A stretch of DNA of 64,000 nt, from contig NZ_RCOG02000025.1 in assembly GCF_009663685.2 (NCBI RefSeq), forward strand, positions 1-64,000. Reading direction: 5' to 3'. A model generated the notes under the pieces. That model was not told where the DNA came from and did not search any database. It saw nothing but the letters and a program-made list of their open reading frames with translations. The position numbers were made by a program, and so were the translations under genes. Positions 18,746 through 27,757 of the stretch are shown one piece after another (position 1 is the first letter of the stretch; the number at the start of each line of letters is the position of its first letter). This stretch comes from Cupriavidus sp. U2 (GTDB lineage Bacteria; Pseudomonadota; Gammaproteobacteria; Burkholderiales; Burkholderiaceae).

Positions 18746-18774
18746 ATTAAAGGAACGACGGTGCGAACTGTCAA
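18746..18774 (-). promoter_or_regulatory. Promoter of the nap-ccm operon
   Basis: On the minus strand, a consensus TTGACA (18769-18774) and TTTAAT (18746-18751, five of six matches) are separated by exactly 17 bases. Transcription would start near 18739, giving a leader of about 50 bases before napE. No FNR-type TTGAT-N4-ATCAA site is visible nearby. A short inverted repeat TGTC-AA-GACA overlaps the -35. Confidence 0.7.
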
Positions 18775-18779
18775 GACAA

Positions 18780-19181
18780 TGAACCCGGTGTGACCAAGCA
18801 AGAGCAATTGGGGAGCGAGATTGCTAGGATCGGGCCGGGCCACGCGGATAGCTTGCTTGCTCGTTGGCTATCACGACATGATATGAATATCTTTGCGTTC
18901 GTGATGAAAAAAATGTTCGACCGAAGAGGTTCCTCGGATCCCTGCCCCAGTAAACCTCGGTTCTTCGGAAGCCGCATCACTTGCGCGCCGGCGCTTCGGC
19001 TTCGCTAGTTCTCTGGTGCCAATGCCGGCATTCGGCTAAAGTCGCATTGAGTTCAGTGTTTCGGAATGGATCTCAAGGGGAAAAACGCGATGTATCATGT
19101 CTGCGACCTAGGTTCGATGTTTCATAATGCAACATCCTGACCGGCCCAAATGAAGGGGCGGTCAACCGTGCAGCCCGTAAC
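18780..19181. other. About 400 bp without a supportable gene
   Basis: Short frames on both strands (for example 18790-19008 plus) have no recognised domain or ribosome binding site. The region holds the upstream flank of the nap promoter. Confidence 0.5.
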
Positions 19182-19580
19182 ATGTCGAATTCCACAGTTG
19201 AAGATTCCATACTGGAACGCTTGATCCACCTTGACGAGGCCAGGCGCTATACAGAGCGACTGTCCCGTATTCCTGGGATCCGCGGTCCTTATGTTGCCTC
19301 GTCGTTGCAGTGGAAGGGACGTCGACTTTACTACGTCGTCGGACGGGACAACGACAGTAGGTTTCGCCTGGTGGAGGTGTTCCGTATAACGCCTGCCGCC
19401 GAGTTGGAGCCCGTCCCTGCGTTCCAGTACCCACTGCCTATTAGAGATCTGTTCCCGTTCGATACGGCGTGCTTATACCATCCTGATCCTTGGGGCGAAG
19501 CGGCGCCAAGTTTGACGACCAGCCAACTGGCCGACGAGCTCCGACAAATGTCAAGTAAGGATGAGCGGGGGAAGGATTGA
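19182..19580 (+). CDS. Hypothetical 132-residue protein
   Basis: A soluble, mixed-charge protein starting MSNSTVEDSILERLIHLDEARRY, with a central beta-rich stretch (WKGRRLYYVVGRDNDSRFRLVEVFRI) and a Pro-rich half. Codon use looks real but no family is recognised and no clear Shine-Dalgarno is seen before the ATG. It stands alone between the nap promoter region and the convergent MocR regulator. Confidence 0.5.
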   Translation: MSNSTVEDSILERLIHLDEARRYTERLSRIPGIRGPYVASSLQWKGRRLYYVVGRDNDSRFRLVEVFRITPAAELEPVPAFQYPLPIRDLFPFDTACLYHPDPWGEAAPSLTTSQLADELRQMSSKDERGKD

Positions 19581-19760
19581 CGGTAGCAGGCGCAATCTGC
19601 TCGCGAGCTGTTTTTGCGCTTGCTGCGAAACTATGGACGTCTTTGGCCGACACGAATCGGTCGGCAGCATTTCTGGGAAGCGGACGGTCAGACGCCACGC
19701 CAACGAACGTAGTACCGGTACGTCCCGCGACTGGTACTTTACGATGAATGTGGTCACGGC

Positions 19761-21179
19761 TCAGAGAGGCGCGACGATTTTCGCGAGCGTCTCGCAAGCG
19801 GCATTGATATTGTCCGGGCGCAGGTTCGTCGTGCTGAGTAGCAGGCCTTGTTGCGCGTGACTGCGGCGAAGGTACCAGGCGGAGAGGGCAGAAGGCGCGA
19901 GGCCGCGTGAACGGGCAATGCCGACAACGGCGCTATCGTCGGCGGTCGGTGGGAGCGGTGCGATCAGACCAAGGCCCGCGGTCAGCGTGCCAGGCAGGAA
20001 AGCGTTGAGATGGGTTAGCGCAAAACTGCGGCGCTTGGCATAGAGCGCCTTCATCCGGCGCAGGTGCCGCAGAAAGTGTCCATCCTCCAGAAACTCCGTG
20101 ACTGCCAACTGAGTGGTCCGGTTCGGAGCCGGCGCCGACACGGCAGATATCTCGACCAAACGCTCTGCCACCGAGTGTGGCGCGACGATGAAACCGAGAC
20201 CCAGCGCCGGGCTGATCGTCTTGCTGAACGTGCCGATGTGAATCACGCGCTCCGCGCCTTTACCTGCCGCAAGGGCCGGCGCCGCGCGGCCTTCGAGCTG
20301 TAGCTCTCCCAGATAGTCGTCTTCGATGATCCAGGCATTCTTTGTCGTCGCCCAGTCGAGCAAGGCGTGTCTTCGTGCTGGCGACATTGTCACGCCAAGC
20401 GGTGCGTGCTGGCCCGGTGAAACCAGCGCCAGCAGGGCGTCTGGCGCGCTGGCGATGCCATCTTCCACGCGCAGTCCCTCGGCATCGACGGGGACGGGTT
20501 CAACTTCGGCTCCCATCAGTTCCAGCGCGCGCCTTCCCAGCGGGTAACCTGGCTCCTCTATCCATGCCTTGTGTCCGTGCGCGTGCAGTGCCGTCAGCGC
20601 AAGCATCAAGCCCTGCCGGTATCCGCTGGTGACGATGATCTGATCGGGATGGCAATGCACGTGCCGGCTGACGGCCAGATAGCTGGCAATCTGGACGCGT
20701 AGCTCGGGCTCGCCGCGCGGGTCGGCGTAGGTCGTGAAAGCGATGGCATCGGTGCGTACGGCGCGCTTGCGCATGCGGGCCCAGAGTTTGGCGGGAAACG
20801 CGTCATCGGCGGGTACACCCATCTGGAATGGCAGCGGAGCGCTCGAATATGGGCGTGTGAACCCTGCCAACGGCCCGTCGAGTGGCGGTTTCTCGTCTGC
20901 TCGCCCGGCCAGCAACCGAGCGCATACTCGGGTGCCTGCAGAGCCAGCGCCGAGCACCAGGTTCTCGGCAATCAACCGATCGTAGACCGCGCGGATGGTG
21001 CCCCGCGCGACGCCAAGCTGGGTCGCGAGATCCCGGCCAGACGGCAAACGCTGTCCGGGTGCCAGCCGGCCGTCGACGATTGCCAGTCGCAGGCTTGCAT
21101 GGATCTGGTCGCCGATCGGCACGGCGGTGGCGCGGTCCACCAGAATGGACAGCACGGCGGGCGAATTCGGGTGATTCAT
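19761..21179 (-). CDS. MocR/PdxR-family transcription regulator (GntR HTH plus aminotransferase domain)
   Basis: A 472-residue regulator. Residues 15-80 are a GntR winged helix (IGDQIHASLRLAIVDGRLAPGQRLPSGRDLATQLGVARGTIRAVYDRL). The rest is a class I aminotransferase-like domain with the PLP-binding Lys in GTFSKTISPALGLGF. Such proteins sense PLP or amino-acid-like ligands and often control a divergent gene, here the AhpD-like gene starting at 21334. TTTGGGCC repeats in the shared intergenic space are the likely binding sites; one touches the regulator's start codon, so it may repress itself. Confidence 0.92.
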   Translation of the reverse strand: MNHPNSPAVLSILVDRATAVPIGDQIHASLRLAIVDGRLAPGQRLPSGRDLATQLGVARGTIRAVYDRLIAENLVLGAGSAGTRVCARLLAGRADEKPPLDGPLAGFTRPYSSAPLPFQMGVPADDAFPAKLWARMRKRAVRTDAIAFTTYADPRGEPELRVQIASYLAVSRHVHCHPDQIIVTSGYRQGLMLALTALHAHGHKAWIEEPGYPLGRRALELMGAEVEPVPVDAEGLRVEDGIASAPDALLALVSPGQHAPLGVTMSPARRHALLDWATTKNAWIIEDDYLGELQLEGRAAPALAAGKGAERVIHIGTFSKTISPALGLGFIVAPHSVAERLVEISAVSAPAPNRTTQLAVTEFLEDGHFLRHLRRMKALYAKRRSFALTHLNAFLPGTLTAGLGLIAPLPPTADDSAVVGIARSRGLAPSALSAWYLRRSHAQQGLLLSTTNLRPDNINAACETLAKIVAPL

Positions 21180-21267
21180 TTTGGGCCAGTCGTTTCTCCA
21201 CTTTTTGGGCCTGTATCTTCAATGCCTAGCGGAGTAACTTTGCGTTATGACATGAATCGCGGCCCAA
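21180..21267. promoter_or_regulatory. Candidate MocR operator: two direct TTTGGGCC and one inverted copy
   Basis: TTTGGGCC occurs at 21180-21187 and again at 21204-21211 in direct orientation, and as GGCCCAA at 21261-21267. MocR regulators typically bind direct repeats in the divergent intergenic region, as here. Confidence 0.55.
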
Positions 21268-21333
21268 GTCGATAGGCGGCTCGGGCGAGGGGACCGCGAC
21301 GCTAGACCCCATCATCAACAGAAAAGGACCGAG

Positions 21334-21780
21334 ATGACCCGCTTGAACTGGCAAGAGATCGCGCCTGACGGCGCGAAGGCGTTTTTTGGTATCCACCACT
21401 ATGTCACGAAGAAGACGGATCTCCCCGAGGAGCTTGTCCACCTCGTGTTCCTCCGCGTCTCCCAGATCAACGGATGCGCGCATTGCATTGACATGCATAG
21501 CCGCGATCTCAGAAAGACCATGTCGGTCGACAAGATCACGCTGGTGCCGGTGTGGAACGAGGTGCACCACCTTTTTTCAGATCGGGAACGCGCAGCGCTG
21601 GCCTGGGCGGAGGAAGTGACCCGCGTCAGCGAAACGCATGCCTCAGATGAAGCGTATGCCGCTGCCTCCGCCGCGTTTACGCCCAAAGACCTCGTCGACC
21701 TCACGATCACCATCGCGGCAATGAATGCGTTCAACCGACTGGGTGCGCCGTTCCGACTGCCTGTTGCCGCCGCGTCGTGA
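21334..21780 (+). CDS. AhpD-like / carboxymuconolactone decarboxylase-family protein
   Basis: A 148-residue all-helical protein of the AhpD/CMD superfamily. It carries the redox motif CAHCIDMHSRDLRK, with the CxxC...H arrangement of alkylhydroperoxidase AhpD-like proteins, rather than the non-redox CMD type. AAFTPKDLVDLTITIAAMNAFNRL is the usual second half. GGACCGAG precedes the ATG. It is divergent from the MocR regulator and probably controlled by it. Confidence 0.88.
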   Translation: MTRLNWQEIAPDGAKAFFGIHHYVTKKTDLPEELVHLVFLRVSQINGCAHCIDMHSRDLRKTMSVDKITLVPVWNEVHHLFSDRERAALAWAEEVTRVSETHASDEAYAAASAAFTPKDLVDLTITIAAMNAFNRLGAPFRLPVAAAS

Positions 21781-22730
21781 TCTGGCATCCGCACGCGTAC
21801 GTGCTCATGGCCGGCCGAAGTTTTCTCGGACCCTAGGGACAGATTGCGCGCAATCGAGCCATGTATTTCGAAAGGTGGATCTTGACCGGTCTGAGGCGGC
21901 AGACATCAGTCAGCTGTGTATGAGCCAGAGCAAACTGCGAAACGCGCGCTTCAGCCCGTGCCTTGCTACGCCTATCCGGCCATGCCTGCCTGGCCATTCC
22001 ACGAGGCTGGAGTACCCGCCCGCTAGAATTGCCGGTACGACCTTCGGCCCCACGCATTACACCGCCATCGACGGCGAGTCGATTGCCGTCGATCGGACAG
22101 TGCGGGGCCGTCGACGCCAATACCAACCCCACCTCGAGAGCGGCCCGCATCCCTTCGACGGGGATCCTCGCGCAGCTCGCGCACTAGTGCTCTTTGTGAA
22201 TCCCGGTCACGATGAAACAAGCCCTGCTGACGATCATGCCCATGTGCGTGACGGCCGGCCGGTCTCTTGGCTGCATCCCGACGGTGCACGCGCTCGTGGT
22301 GCTTGCCGAAGGTGTGCGAATAGATGGCGAAATCGGCGCGCAGCACGTCGCCCTCGTGCAGATACAGCCGTCGGCTCTGGCGGCATTTGATGATCGTTTA
22401 TCGCATTGCGTCCCGCAACCTTCATTGGCGCCTCTGACGGTGGCGTAGATGAAGCGGTTCGCCAATGGCTGTTCCTGGCCAGACTCGGCCACCTCCGGCT
22501 GGTGGGCGCCAGGTCCAATTGGCTGCAACCCGGAAGGGATACTTGGCCGCTTTTATCCGTCCGTCCGTCCTTCATAACGGCCTCATATTCGACCGTTCCA
22601 TTCCATGGAAATCGACGGCTGTGGCGGTAATTCAAAGCGTGTAGTCTCCTCGACAGTCTGCCTGCGGTTCAACCTTGACGTGTGCTGGCAGGAAAAGGCC
22701 TTGGCTATTAGCCAGACGAGGGGACATAGA
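21781..22730. other. About 950 bp of probable decayed coding sequence
   Basis: No intact gene. On the minus strand, protein-like segments switch between frames, such as PLANRFIYATVRGANEG then LRADFAIYSHTFGKHHERVH, suggesting an old coding sequence broken by several frameshifts. The parent family was not identified with confidence. The 3' end holds the leader of the downstream dehydrogenase gene. Confidence 0.35.
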
Positions 22731-24251
22731 ATGCGAAAGAAGATCGCCGTGATCGGCATCGTTGGCACTGGCGCCATGGGCCGCGGCATCGCCCAGATCG
22801 CCGCGCAGGCAGGCCTGACCGTACACCTGTTCGATACCAACGCCCAGGCCGTGGCCGCCGCGCGCCAGTACCTGCAGGATACCTTTGCCAAGCTGGCCGA
22901 CAAGGGCAAGATCAGCGCCGCCGACAGCGACGCCGCGCTGGCCCGCGTGAAGGCCGCCAGCGCGCTGGAAGACCTGGCCGGCTGCGACATGGTGGTGGAA
23001 GCCATCGTCGAACGCCTGGACGTCAAGCGCGAGCTGGTGGCCAAGCTCGAAGCCATCCTGCGTGACGATGCGGTGATCGCGTCGAACACCTCGTCGCTGT
23101 CGATCACGGCCATCGCCGTGGGCGCGAAGAAGCCGGGCCGTGTGGTCGGCTACCACTTCTTCAACCCGGTGCCGCTGATGAAGGTCGTGGAAGTGATCGA
23201 TGGCCTGTCGGGCGATCCCGCCGTGGGCGACCGCCTGATGGAGCTGTCGCGCCGCATGGGCCATACGCCGGTGCGCTGCAAGGACATGCCGGGCTTCATC
23301 GTGAACCATGCCGGCCGCGGCATGAACATCGAGGGCCTGAAGGCCGCGCAGGAAGGCGTGGCCGAGTTCGTCGACATCGACAACATCATGCGCGAGCAGG
23401 CTGGTTTCCGCATGGGCCCGTTCGAGCTGATGGACCTGACCGGGCTCGACGTGTCGCATCCGGTGATGGAGTCGATCTACAACCAGTTCTACCAGGAGCC
23501 GCGCTATCGCCCGTCGCCGATCACGGCACTGCGCTCGGTGGGTGGCCTGCTGGGCCGCAAGACCGGCGCCGGCTTCTATGCGTACCCGGAAGGCCAGAAG
23601 CAGGTGCCCGCCGCAAGGCCGGTGCCCGATGCGCGCCCGGCCAGCGTGTGGGTAAGCCGCGCCAACGAACGCGGCCATGCCATGACCGTGAAGCTGATGA
23701 CCGCACTCGGCGTGACCGTCGAAGCGGGCAACCAGCCTTCCGCCGATGCGCTGATCGTGGTCACGCCGCTGGGCCTGGACGCCACCACCGCCGCGCTGGA
23801 AGAAGGCCTGGACGCCACGCGCGTGGTGGCCATCGACACGCTGCTGCCCTTTGAAGCCACCAAGCGCCGCACGCTGATGACCACGCCGGCCACCAGCGCC
23901 GCGGCCCGCGACGCCGCCCACGGCCTGTTCGCCAGCGATGGCGTGCCCGTGACCGTGATCCGCGATTCGGCAGGCTTCATCGCCCAGCGCATCATCGGCT
24001 GCATCGTGAACATCGCCAGCGACATCGCGCAGCAGCGCATCGCCACGCCGACCGATATCGACCTGGCCGTGAACCTCGGCCTGGGGTATCCGAAGGGTCC
24101 GCTGGCGCTGGGCGACACGATCGGCGCCGCTGTGATCCTGGAAGTGCTGCGCAACATGAACCGCCTGACCGGCGACATGCGTTACCGTCCGAGCCCGTGG
24201 CTGTGGCGCCGCGCCGGACTGGGCCTGTCGCTGCTGACCGCAGAAGCCTAG
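22731..24251 (+). CDS. 3-hydroxyacyl-CoA dehydrogenase (PaaH-like, long form)
   Basis: A 506-residue NAD-dependent dehydrogenase that oxidises 3-hydroxyacyl-CoA in beta-oxidation or in the lower phenylacetate-type pathway. The NAD fold has GTGAMGRGIAQIAAQAG near residue 10; HFFNPVPLMKVVEVI holds the catalytic His; two C-terminal helical domains follow (PGFIVNHAGRGMNIEGL and SAGFIAQRIIGCIVN), giving the duplicated architecture and length of PaaH-type enzymes. GAGGGG lies eight bases before the ATG at 22731, which decides the start; a frame to 22605 has no signal. Third-position GC is very high, so this is core-genome-like unlike the downstream catabolic island. Confidence 0.9.
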   Translation: MRKKIAVIGIVGTGAMGRGIAQIAAQAGLTVHLFDTNAQAVAAARQYLQDTFAKLADKGKISAADSDAALARVKAASALEDLAGCDMVVEAIVERLDVKRELVAKLEAILRDDAVIASNTSSLSITAIAVGAKKPGRVVGYHFFNPVPLMKVVEVIDGLSGDPAVGDRLMELSRRMGHTPVRCKDMPGFIVNHAGRGMNIEGLKAAQEGVAEFVDIDNIMREQAGFRMGPFELMDLTGLDVSHPVMESIYNQFYQEPRYRPSPITALRSVGGLLGRKTGAGFYAYPEGQKQVPAARPVPDARPASVWVSRANERGHAMTVKLMTALGVTVEAGNQPSADALIVVTPLGLDATTAALEEGLDATRVVAIDTLLPFEATKRRTLMTTPATSAAARDAAHGLFASDGVPVTVIRDSAGFIAQRIIGCIVNIASDIAQQRIATPTDIDLAVNLGLGYPKGPLALGDTIGAAVILEVLRNMNRLTGDMRYRPSPWLWRRAGLGLSLLTAEA

Positions 24252-24492
24252 ACGCCCTCATCCGCTCATAACTGCGCGCTGTCCACAAGCAGAGCGCAGT
24301 TTGCACGCTGGATATCTAGACAGCACAGACAATCGGCCTCCCTCAAGGTCGGCAGCCGTCTCGCAAAGAATTTTCCCCGAATGAGCACGACAGGGTGTTG
24401 TGAAGCACGCCGAGTCATACCGCGTCGCTTGGCAGATCGCCGCCTGAAGGCGGCCAGCACGAGTTTTTCACAGAGGAAGAGGAGAGGACAGA

Positions 24493-25569
24493 ATGAGGAA
24501 AGTAGCTGTATCTGCAGGCGTCGCGCTTGCATCGTTTGCTAGCGTGGCGTCGGCGCAAAGCAATGTCACTTTGTATGGTGTCGCCGATGTCGGTGTTGAG
24601 TTCGCTACGCACGTTCCATCCGCGTCGTCCAGCGGCTCCAATGCTGTGCGAGTGAGTTCGGGGAATATGTCTACCTCCCGTTGGGGCATGCGCGGAGCCG
24701 AGGATTTGGGCGCCGGCCTGAAGGCGCTGTTCGAATTAGAGTCTGGTATCTCGCTCGATACGGGTAATCAGAACGGAGCAAATGGCAAGCTTTTCGACCG
24801 CGTTGCTCTCGTGGGTCTCGCAAGCAAGGATTTAGGGACGGTTACCCTCGGTCGGCAAGCGACCCTCGTCTACGATGTTGGTCTGCAACTTGATCCGATG
24901 GCGTTTGCGCCCAGGTATTCGTTGTACCGCAATGACGATGCCATCGCAGGCCGTGCAGACAACGCCATCAAGTATCGGGTCAAGTTTGGCGGGGTCACGG
25001 CTTCGGCGTTCTACAGCTTTGCGCGGACTGGCGCCGGTGAGATTCCGGGCAACCCGAAAGTGGATCGTGAAATGAGTGGCGCGCTGACATATGATACGGG
25101 CAACCTGTCTGTTGGTGTCGTGTACGACCAGTCGCAAGGGACAACTGTCGGCACGGCAGATCAGACCGACCGACGCGTCCTGACGGGTGCGACCTACGAT
25201 TTCGGGAGCATCAAAGCATTCGCTGGGTACCGCTGGCTGAACGGCAACGTCAGTTCGACGGCACCCGCACGCTCAAATCTATATTGGGCGGGCGTTCGGT
25301 ATTCGCCGACAGGTCCTGTGACGCTCAGCGGAGCCGTCTACTACACCGATGACCGGCATTCCGGAGCCGACCCGGTGATGTTTGTCGCGTCAGCCGACTA
25401 CGCCTTTTCGAAGCGCACGGATGCGTACCTCAATATGGGATTCACCCGAAACAAGAACGGCTCGCAACTTGGCTTGGTGGGATACAACTCCCGCTCGGGA
25501 GCGCCCACTAGTGTTGTCCCGGGGAAAAATCAGTTTGGCGCAGTAATGGGACTGCGGCACAAATTTTAA
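24493..25569 (+). CDS. Outer membrane porin, Burkholderiales type
   Basis: A 358-residue trimeric beta-barrel porin. The signal peptide (KVAVSAGVALASFASVASAQ) precedes the SNVTLYGVADVGVE first strand, and PGG-like loop 3 sequences and the C-terminal RHKF end with Phe are typical. It lets small hydrophilic solutes cross the outer membrane. AGGAGAGG lies seven bases before the ATG. An IS element has inserted 15 bases past its stop, so any native terminator is displaced. It may supply solutes to the catabolic island that follows. Confidence 0.93.
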   Translation: MRKVAVSAGVALASFASVASAQSNVTLYGVADVGVEFATHVPSASSSGSNAVRVSSGNMSTSRWGMRGAEDLGAGLKALFELESGISLDTGNQNGANGKLFDRVALVGLASKDLGTVTLGRQATLVYDVGLQLDPMAFAPRYSLYRNDDAIAGRADNAIKYRVKFGGVTASAFYSFARTGAGEIPGNPKVDREMSGALTYDTGNLSVGVVYDQSQGTTVGTADQTDRRVLTGATYDFGSIKAFAGYRWLNGNVSSTAPARSNLYWAGVRYSPTGPVTLSGAVYYTDDRHSGADPVMFVASADYAFSKRTDAYLNMGFTRNKNGSQLGLVGYNSRSGAPTSVVPGKNQFGAVMGLRHKF

Positions 25570-25584
25570 CGGGCTTGTGGCTTA

Positions 25585-26450
25585 GACCGGCTAACAAAAC
25601 TCCTCAACGAATCGTGAGCAGATGATGGCGCAAGCGAGTTTGAGCAGGCCGAGATGGATATCGAGGCGACGTTCGAAGCGAATGCGCAGCTTGCCGAAGC
25701 CTGCGAGCCAAGCATGCGTGCGCTCCACAACCCAGCGATGCTTGCCAAGACGGTCATTCGTCTCGATGCCGCGGCGGGCGATGCGAGGGATGATGCCTCG
25801 CTTGTGCAGATGGCGACGGCAGCGTGCGAAGTCGTACCCCTTGTCGGCGTGGAGCTTCTCGGGGCGGCTCCGAGGTCGGCCAGACAGACCAGGCACCGCG
25901 GGTATTGCATCGACCAAGTCTTCGAACACAATGGAGTCGTGCCGGTTCGCCCCCGTCACCGCCATCGCCAACGGGACACCGCGTCGGTCTACGACGAGAT
26001 GTCGTTTGCTGCCAAGTTTGCCGCGATCCGTGGGGTTAGGGCCAGTCTGCTGGCCCCCCGGGGGGCTGGCCACCGCTGAGCCATCGATGCTCGCCCGAGT
26101 CCAATCGATCTGGTCATGCTCACGCAAGCGTGTCAGCAGGGCCAGGTGCAGGCGCTCCCATATGCCGCTGGCCTGCCAGTCGCGGAGGCGACGCCAGCAG
26201 GTCATGCCGCTACCGAAGCCCAGTTCCTGCGGCAAGTCCTCCCATGGGATGCCGGTCTGCAATACGAACAGGATGCCGTTCAGCGCTGCCCGGTCGTCCA
26301 CTCTGGGGCGGCCACCTTTGGGAGAGGGTTCCACCATCGGCAGCAGCGGCTGCAATGCCTTCCACAACTCGTTATTGATCTTCTTTCGTGCCATGACACA
26401 TGGCAACGCTCAACCGCCATGTGGCGATGACATGGTTTTGTTAGCCGGTC
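25585..26450 (-). mobile_element. Complete IS5-family insertion sequence, 866 bp, with TTA target duplication
   Basis: Perfect 16-base inverted repeats GACCGGCTAACAAAAC (25585-25600) and its complement (26435-26450) bound one transposase gene. The flanks TTA at 25582-25584 and 26451-26453 form a three-base direct duplication. The intact ends and gene suggest recent, possibly still active, insertion. Confidence 0.92.
25591..26394 (-). CDS. IS5-family DDE transposase
   Basis: A 267-residue transposase. Catalytic residues are visible in order: Asp in ASIDGSAVASPPGG, Asp in KLHADKGYDFARCR, and Glu in KHRWVVERTHAWLAGF. The N-terminal DUF4096-type region (GGRPRVDDRAALNGILFVLQTGIPWEDLP) is complete. 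An ATG at 26394 (MARKKIN) is chosen; a TTG at 26406 adds four residues. The frame appears intact. Confidence 0.93.
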   Translation of the reverse strand: MARKKINNELWKALQPLLPMVEPSPKGGRPRVDDRAALNGILFVLQTGIPWEDLPQELGFGSGMTCWRRLRDWQASGIWERLHLALLTRLREHDQIDWTRASIDGSAVASPPGGQQTGPNPTDRGKLGSKRHLVVDRRGVPLAMAVTGANRHDSIVFEDLVDAIPAVPGLSGRPRSRPEKLHADKGYDFARCRRHLHKRGIIPRIARRGIETNDRLGKHRWVVERTHAWLAGFGKLRIRFERRLDIHLGLLKLACAIICSRFVEEFC

Positions 26451-26648
26451 TTAGTCAGGAAGAGGCAAACAGCGATGGCGGTTCGCCTTCTTTTTTGGGG
26501 TGCTCGGGACTAAGTTGGGCAACCACGACGCCACGGTGAATTAGCAAAGTGGAATCATAGTGTTTCCCCAACGGTATTGGTCTTTGCGATCTCTTTCCGG
26601 CATCATCCACGCGAAACACTTCACAATAACCACTCAGGAGACTGCCTC

Positions 26649-27617
26649 ATGGCCCGTTGCCGCGGCCTTGTCGCGACCATTCTCGCGACTCTTGCCCTTG
26701 CTCCAACTTCTCTGCTTGCAGCAGGGTATCCGACTAAGCCAATTCGGATGATTGTCACTTATGTGCCGGGCGGGGGTGCCGACATCGTGGGACGGTACGT
26801 CGCCGACAAGCTGTCACGGGCAATGGGCCAGCCGGTCATCGTTGAGAATCGGCCTGGCGCAGGCGGGCAGATTGGCGTTAACGCCGGTCTTGCGGCTCAG
26901 CCTGACGGTTACACAGTGACGCTTATCTCGTCGAGCTACACGGTAAATCCTAGCCTCTACAAGCTGAAGTTTGATCCGGTTCGTGACATTACGCCAATTT
27001 CGCAAGTCTCGGCCGGGCCACTGATTCTTGTGTCGAACCCCGACCTACCGGCGCATAGCGTGGCGGAGGTGCTGGCGCTGTCCAAGACTAAGCCTGGTGG
27101 TTTGACGTTTGCCTCGTCGGGTTCGGGGAGCGTAATCCACCTAGCGGGTGAGCGCTTTGGAGCAGATGGAAAGGTGCCGCTTCGACACGTACCATACAAG
27201 GGCGGCGGCGCAGCGCTTAACGACGTCCTCGCAAAGCAAGTCGACATCTACTTTGCAGCAAGCGCCAGCGCGCTACCCCTCATCAAATCTGGACAGTTGC
27301 GAGCCTATGCTGTGACATCTAAACAGCGGCTGAAGGCGCTCCCTGAGGTCCCGACGGTCGCGGAAAGCGGGCTGCCGAACTACGACGTAACGCTCTGGTA
27401 CGGTCTGATCGGACCGAAAGGCATGCCGGCGGACGTGGTGAAACGATTGAATACAGAGGTGAACCGTATTCTCGCCATGCCTGAGACGGCGACGAAGTTC
27501 TCCACGGATGGTGCAGCGCCCGCAGGAGGTACGCCGCAGCAATTCGGCGAGTTGATTTCTCGGGAAGTCACGACTTGGACCGGGATCGTCACGAAGCTTG
27601 GTGTGAAGCCGGACTAA
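26649..27617 (+). CDS. Bug-family periplasmic solute-binding protein 1
   Basis: A 322-residue TctC/Bug receptor. The signal peptide (VATILATLALAPTSLLAAG) is followed by YPTKPIRMIVTYVPGGGADIVGR and VENRPGAGGQIG, the fixed ligand-pocket motifs; PLRHVPYKGGGAALNDVLAKQ and VPTVAESGLPNYDVTLWYGL follow in normal order. Bug proteins bind carboxylates through two water-bridged loops. AGGAG lies eight bases before the ATG at 26649. First of six Bug genes in this cluster; no TctA or TctB is present nearby, so it may sense rather than transport, or share a distant permease. Confidence 0.92.
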   Translation: MARCRGLVATILATLALAPTSLLAAGYPTKPIRMIVTYVPGGGADIVGRYVADKLSRAMGQPVIVENRPGAGGQIGVNAGLAAQPDGYTVTLISSSYTVNPSLYKLKFDPVRDITPISQVSAGPLILVSNPDLPAHSVAEVLALSKTKPGGLTFASSGSGSVIHLAGERFGADGKVPLRHVPYKGGGAALNDVLAKQVDIYFAASASALPLIKSGQLRAYAVTSKQRLKALPEVPTVAESGLPNYDVTLWYGLIGPKGMPADVVKRLNTEVNRILAMPETATKFSTDGAAPAGGTPQQFGELISREVTTWTGIVTKLGVKPD

Positions 27618-27647
27618 CGACACAAGAAGGGCGCAGCAACGTGCCCG

Positions 27648-27678
27648 CTATAACTCTCAGTCAGAATCCATATTGGAT
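27648..27678. promoter_or_regulatory. Candidate operator CTATAACTC-N14-TATTGGA
   Basis: CTATAACTC (27648-27656) and TATTGGA (27671-27677) with a 14-base gap. The same two words with the same gap recur at 29612-29641. The second word lies in a perfect palindrome ATCCA-TAT-TGGAT (27666-27678). It stands 80-110 bases before the hydrolase start, fitting a LysR-type site. Confidence 0.5.
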
Positions 27679-27757
27679 ATTGCGTTGCCCTCTCGGTACA
27701 GTTTTGTGGAGTGTCTTTTTCTGCGATGTCTGATCGCCCACCACTGAAGAGGTAAGT

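Noticed and set aside
18790..19008. A 72-codon plus-strand frame upstream of the nap promoter
   Set aside because: GTG start without ribosome binding site and no recognisable sequence.
22632..23921. A 429-codon minus-strand frame opposite the 3-hydroxyacyl-CoA dehydrogenase
   Set aside because: An antisense shadow of a gene with very high third-position GC; no motifs.
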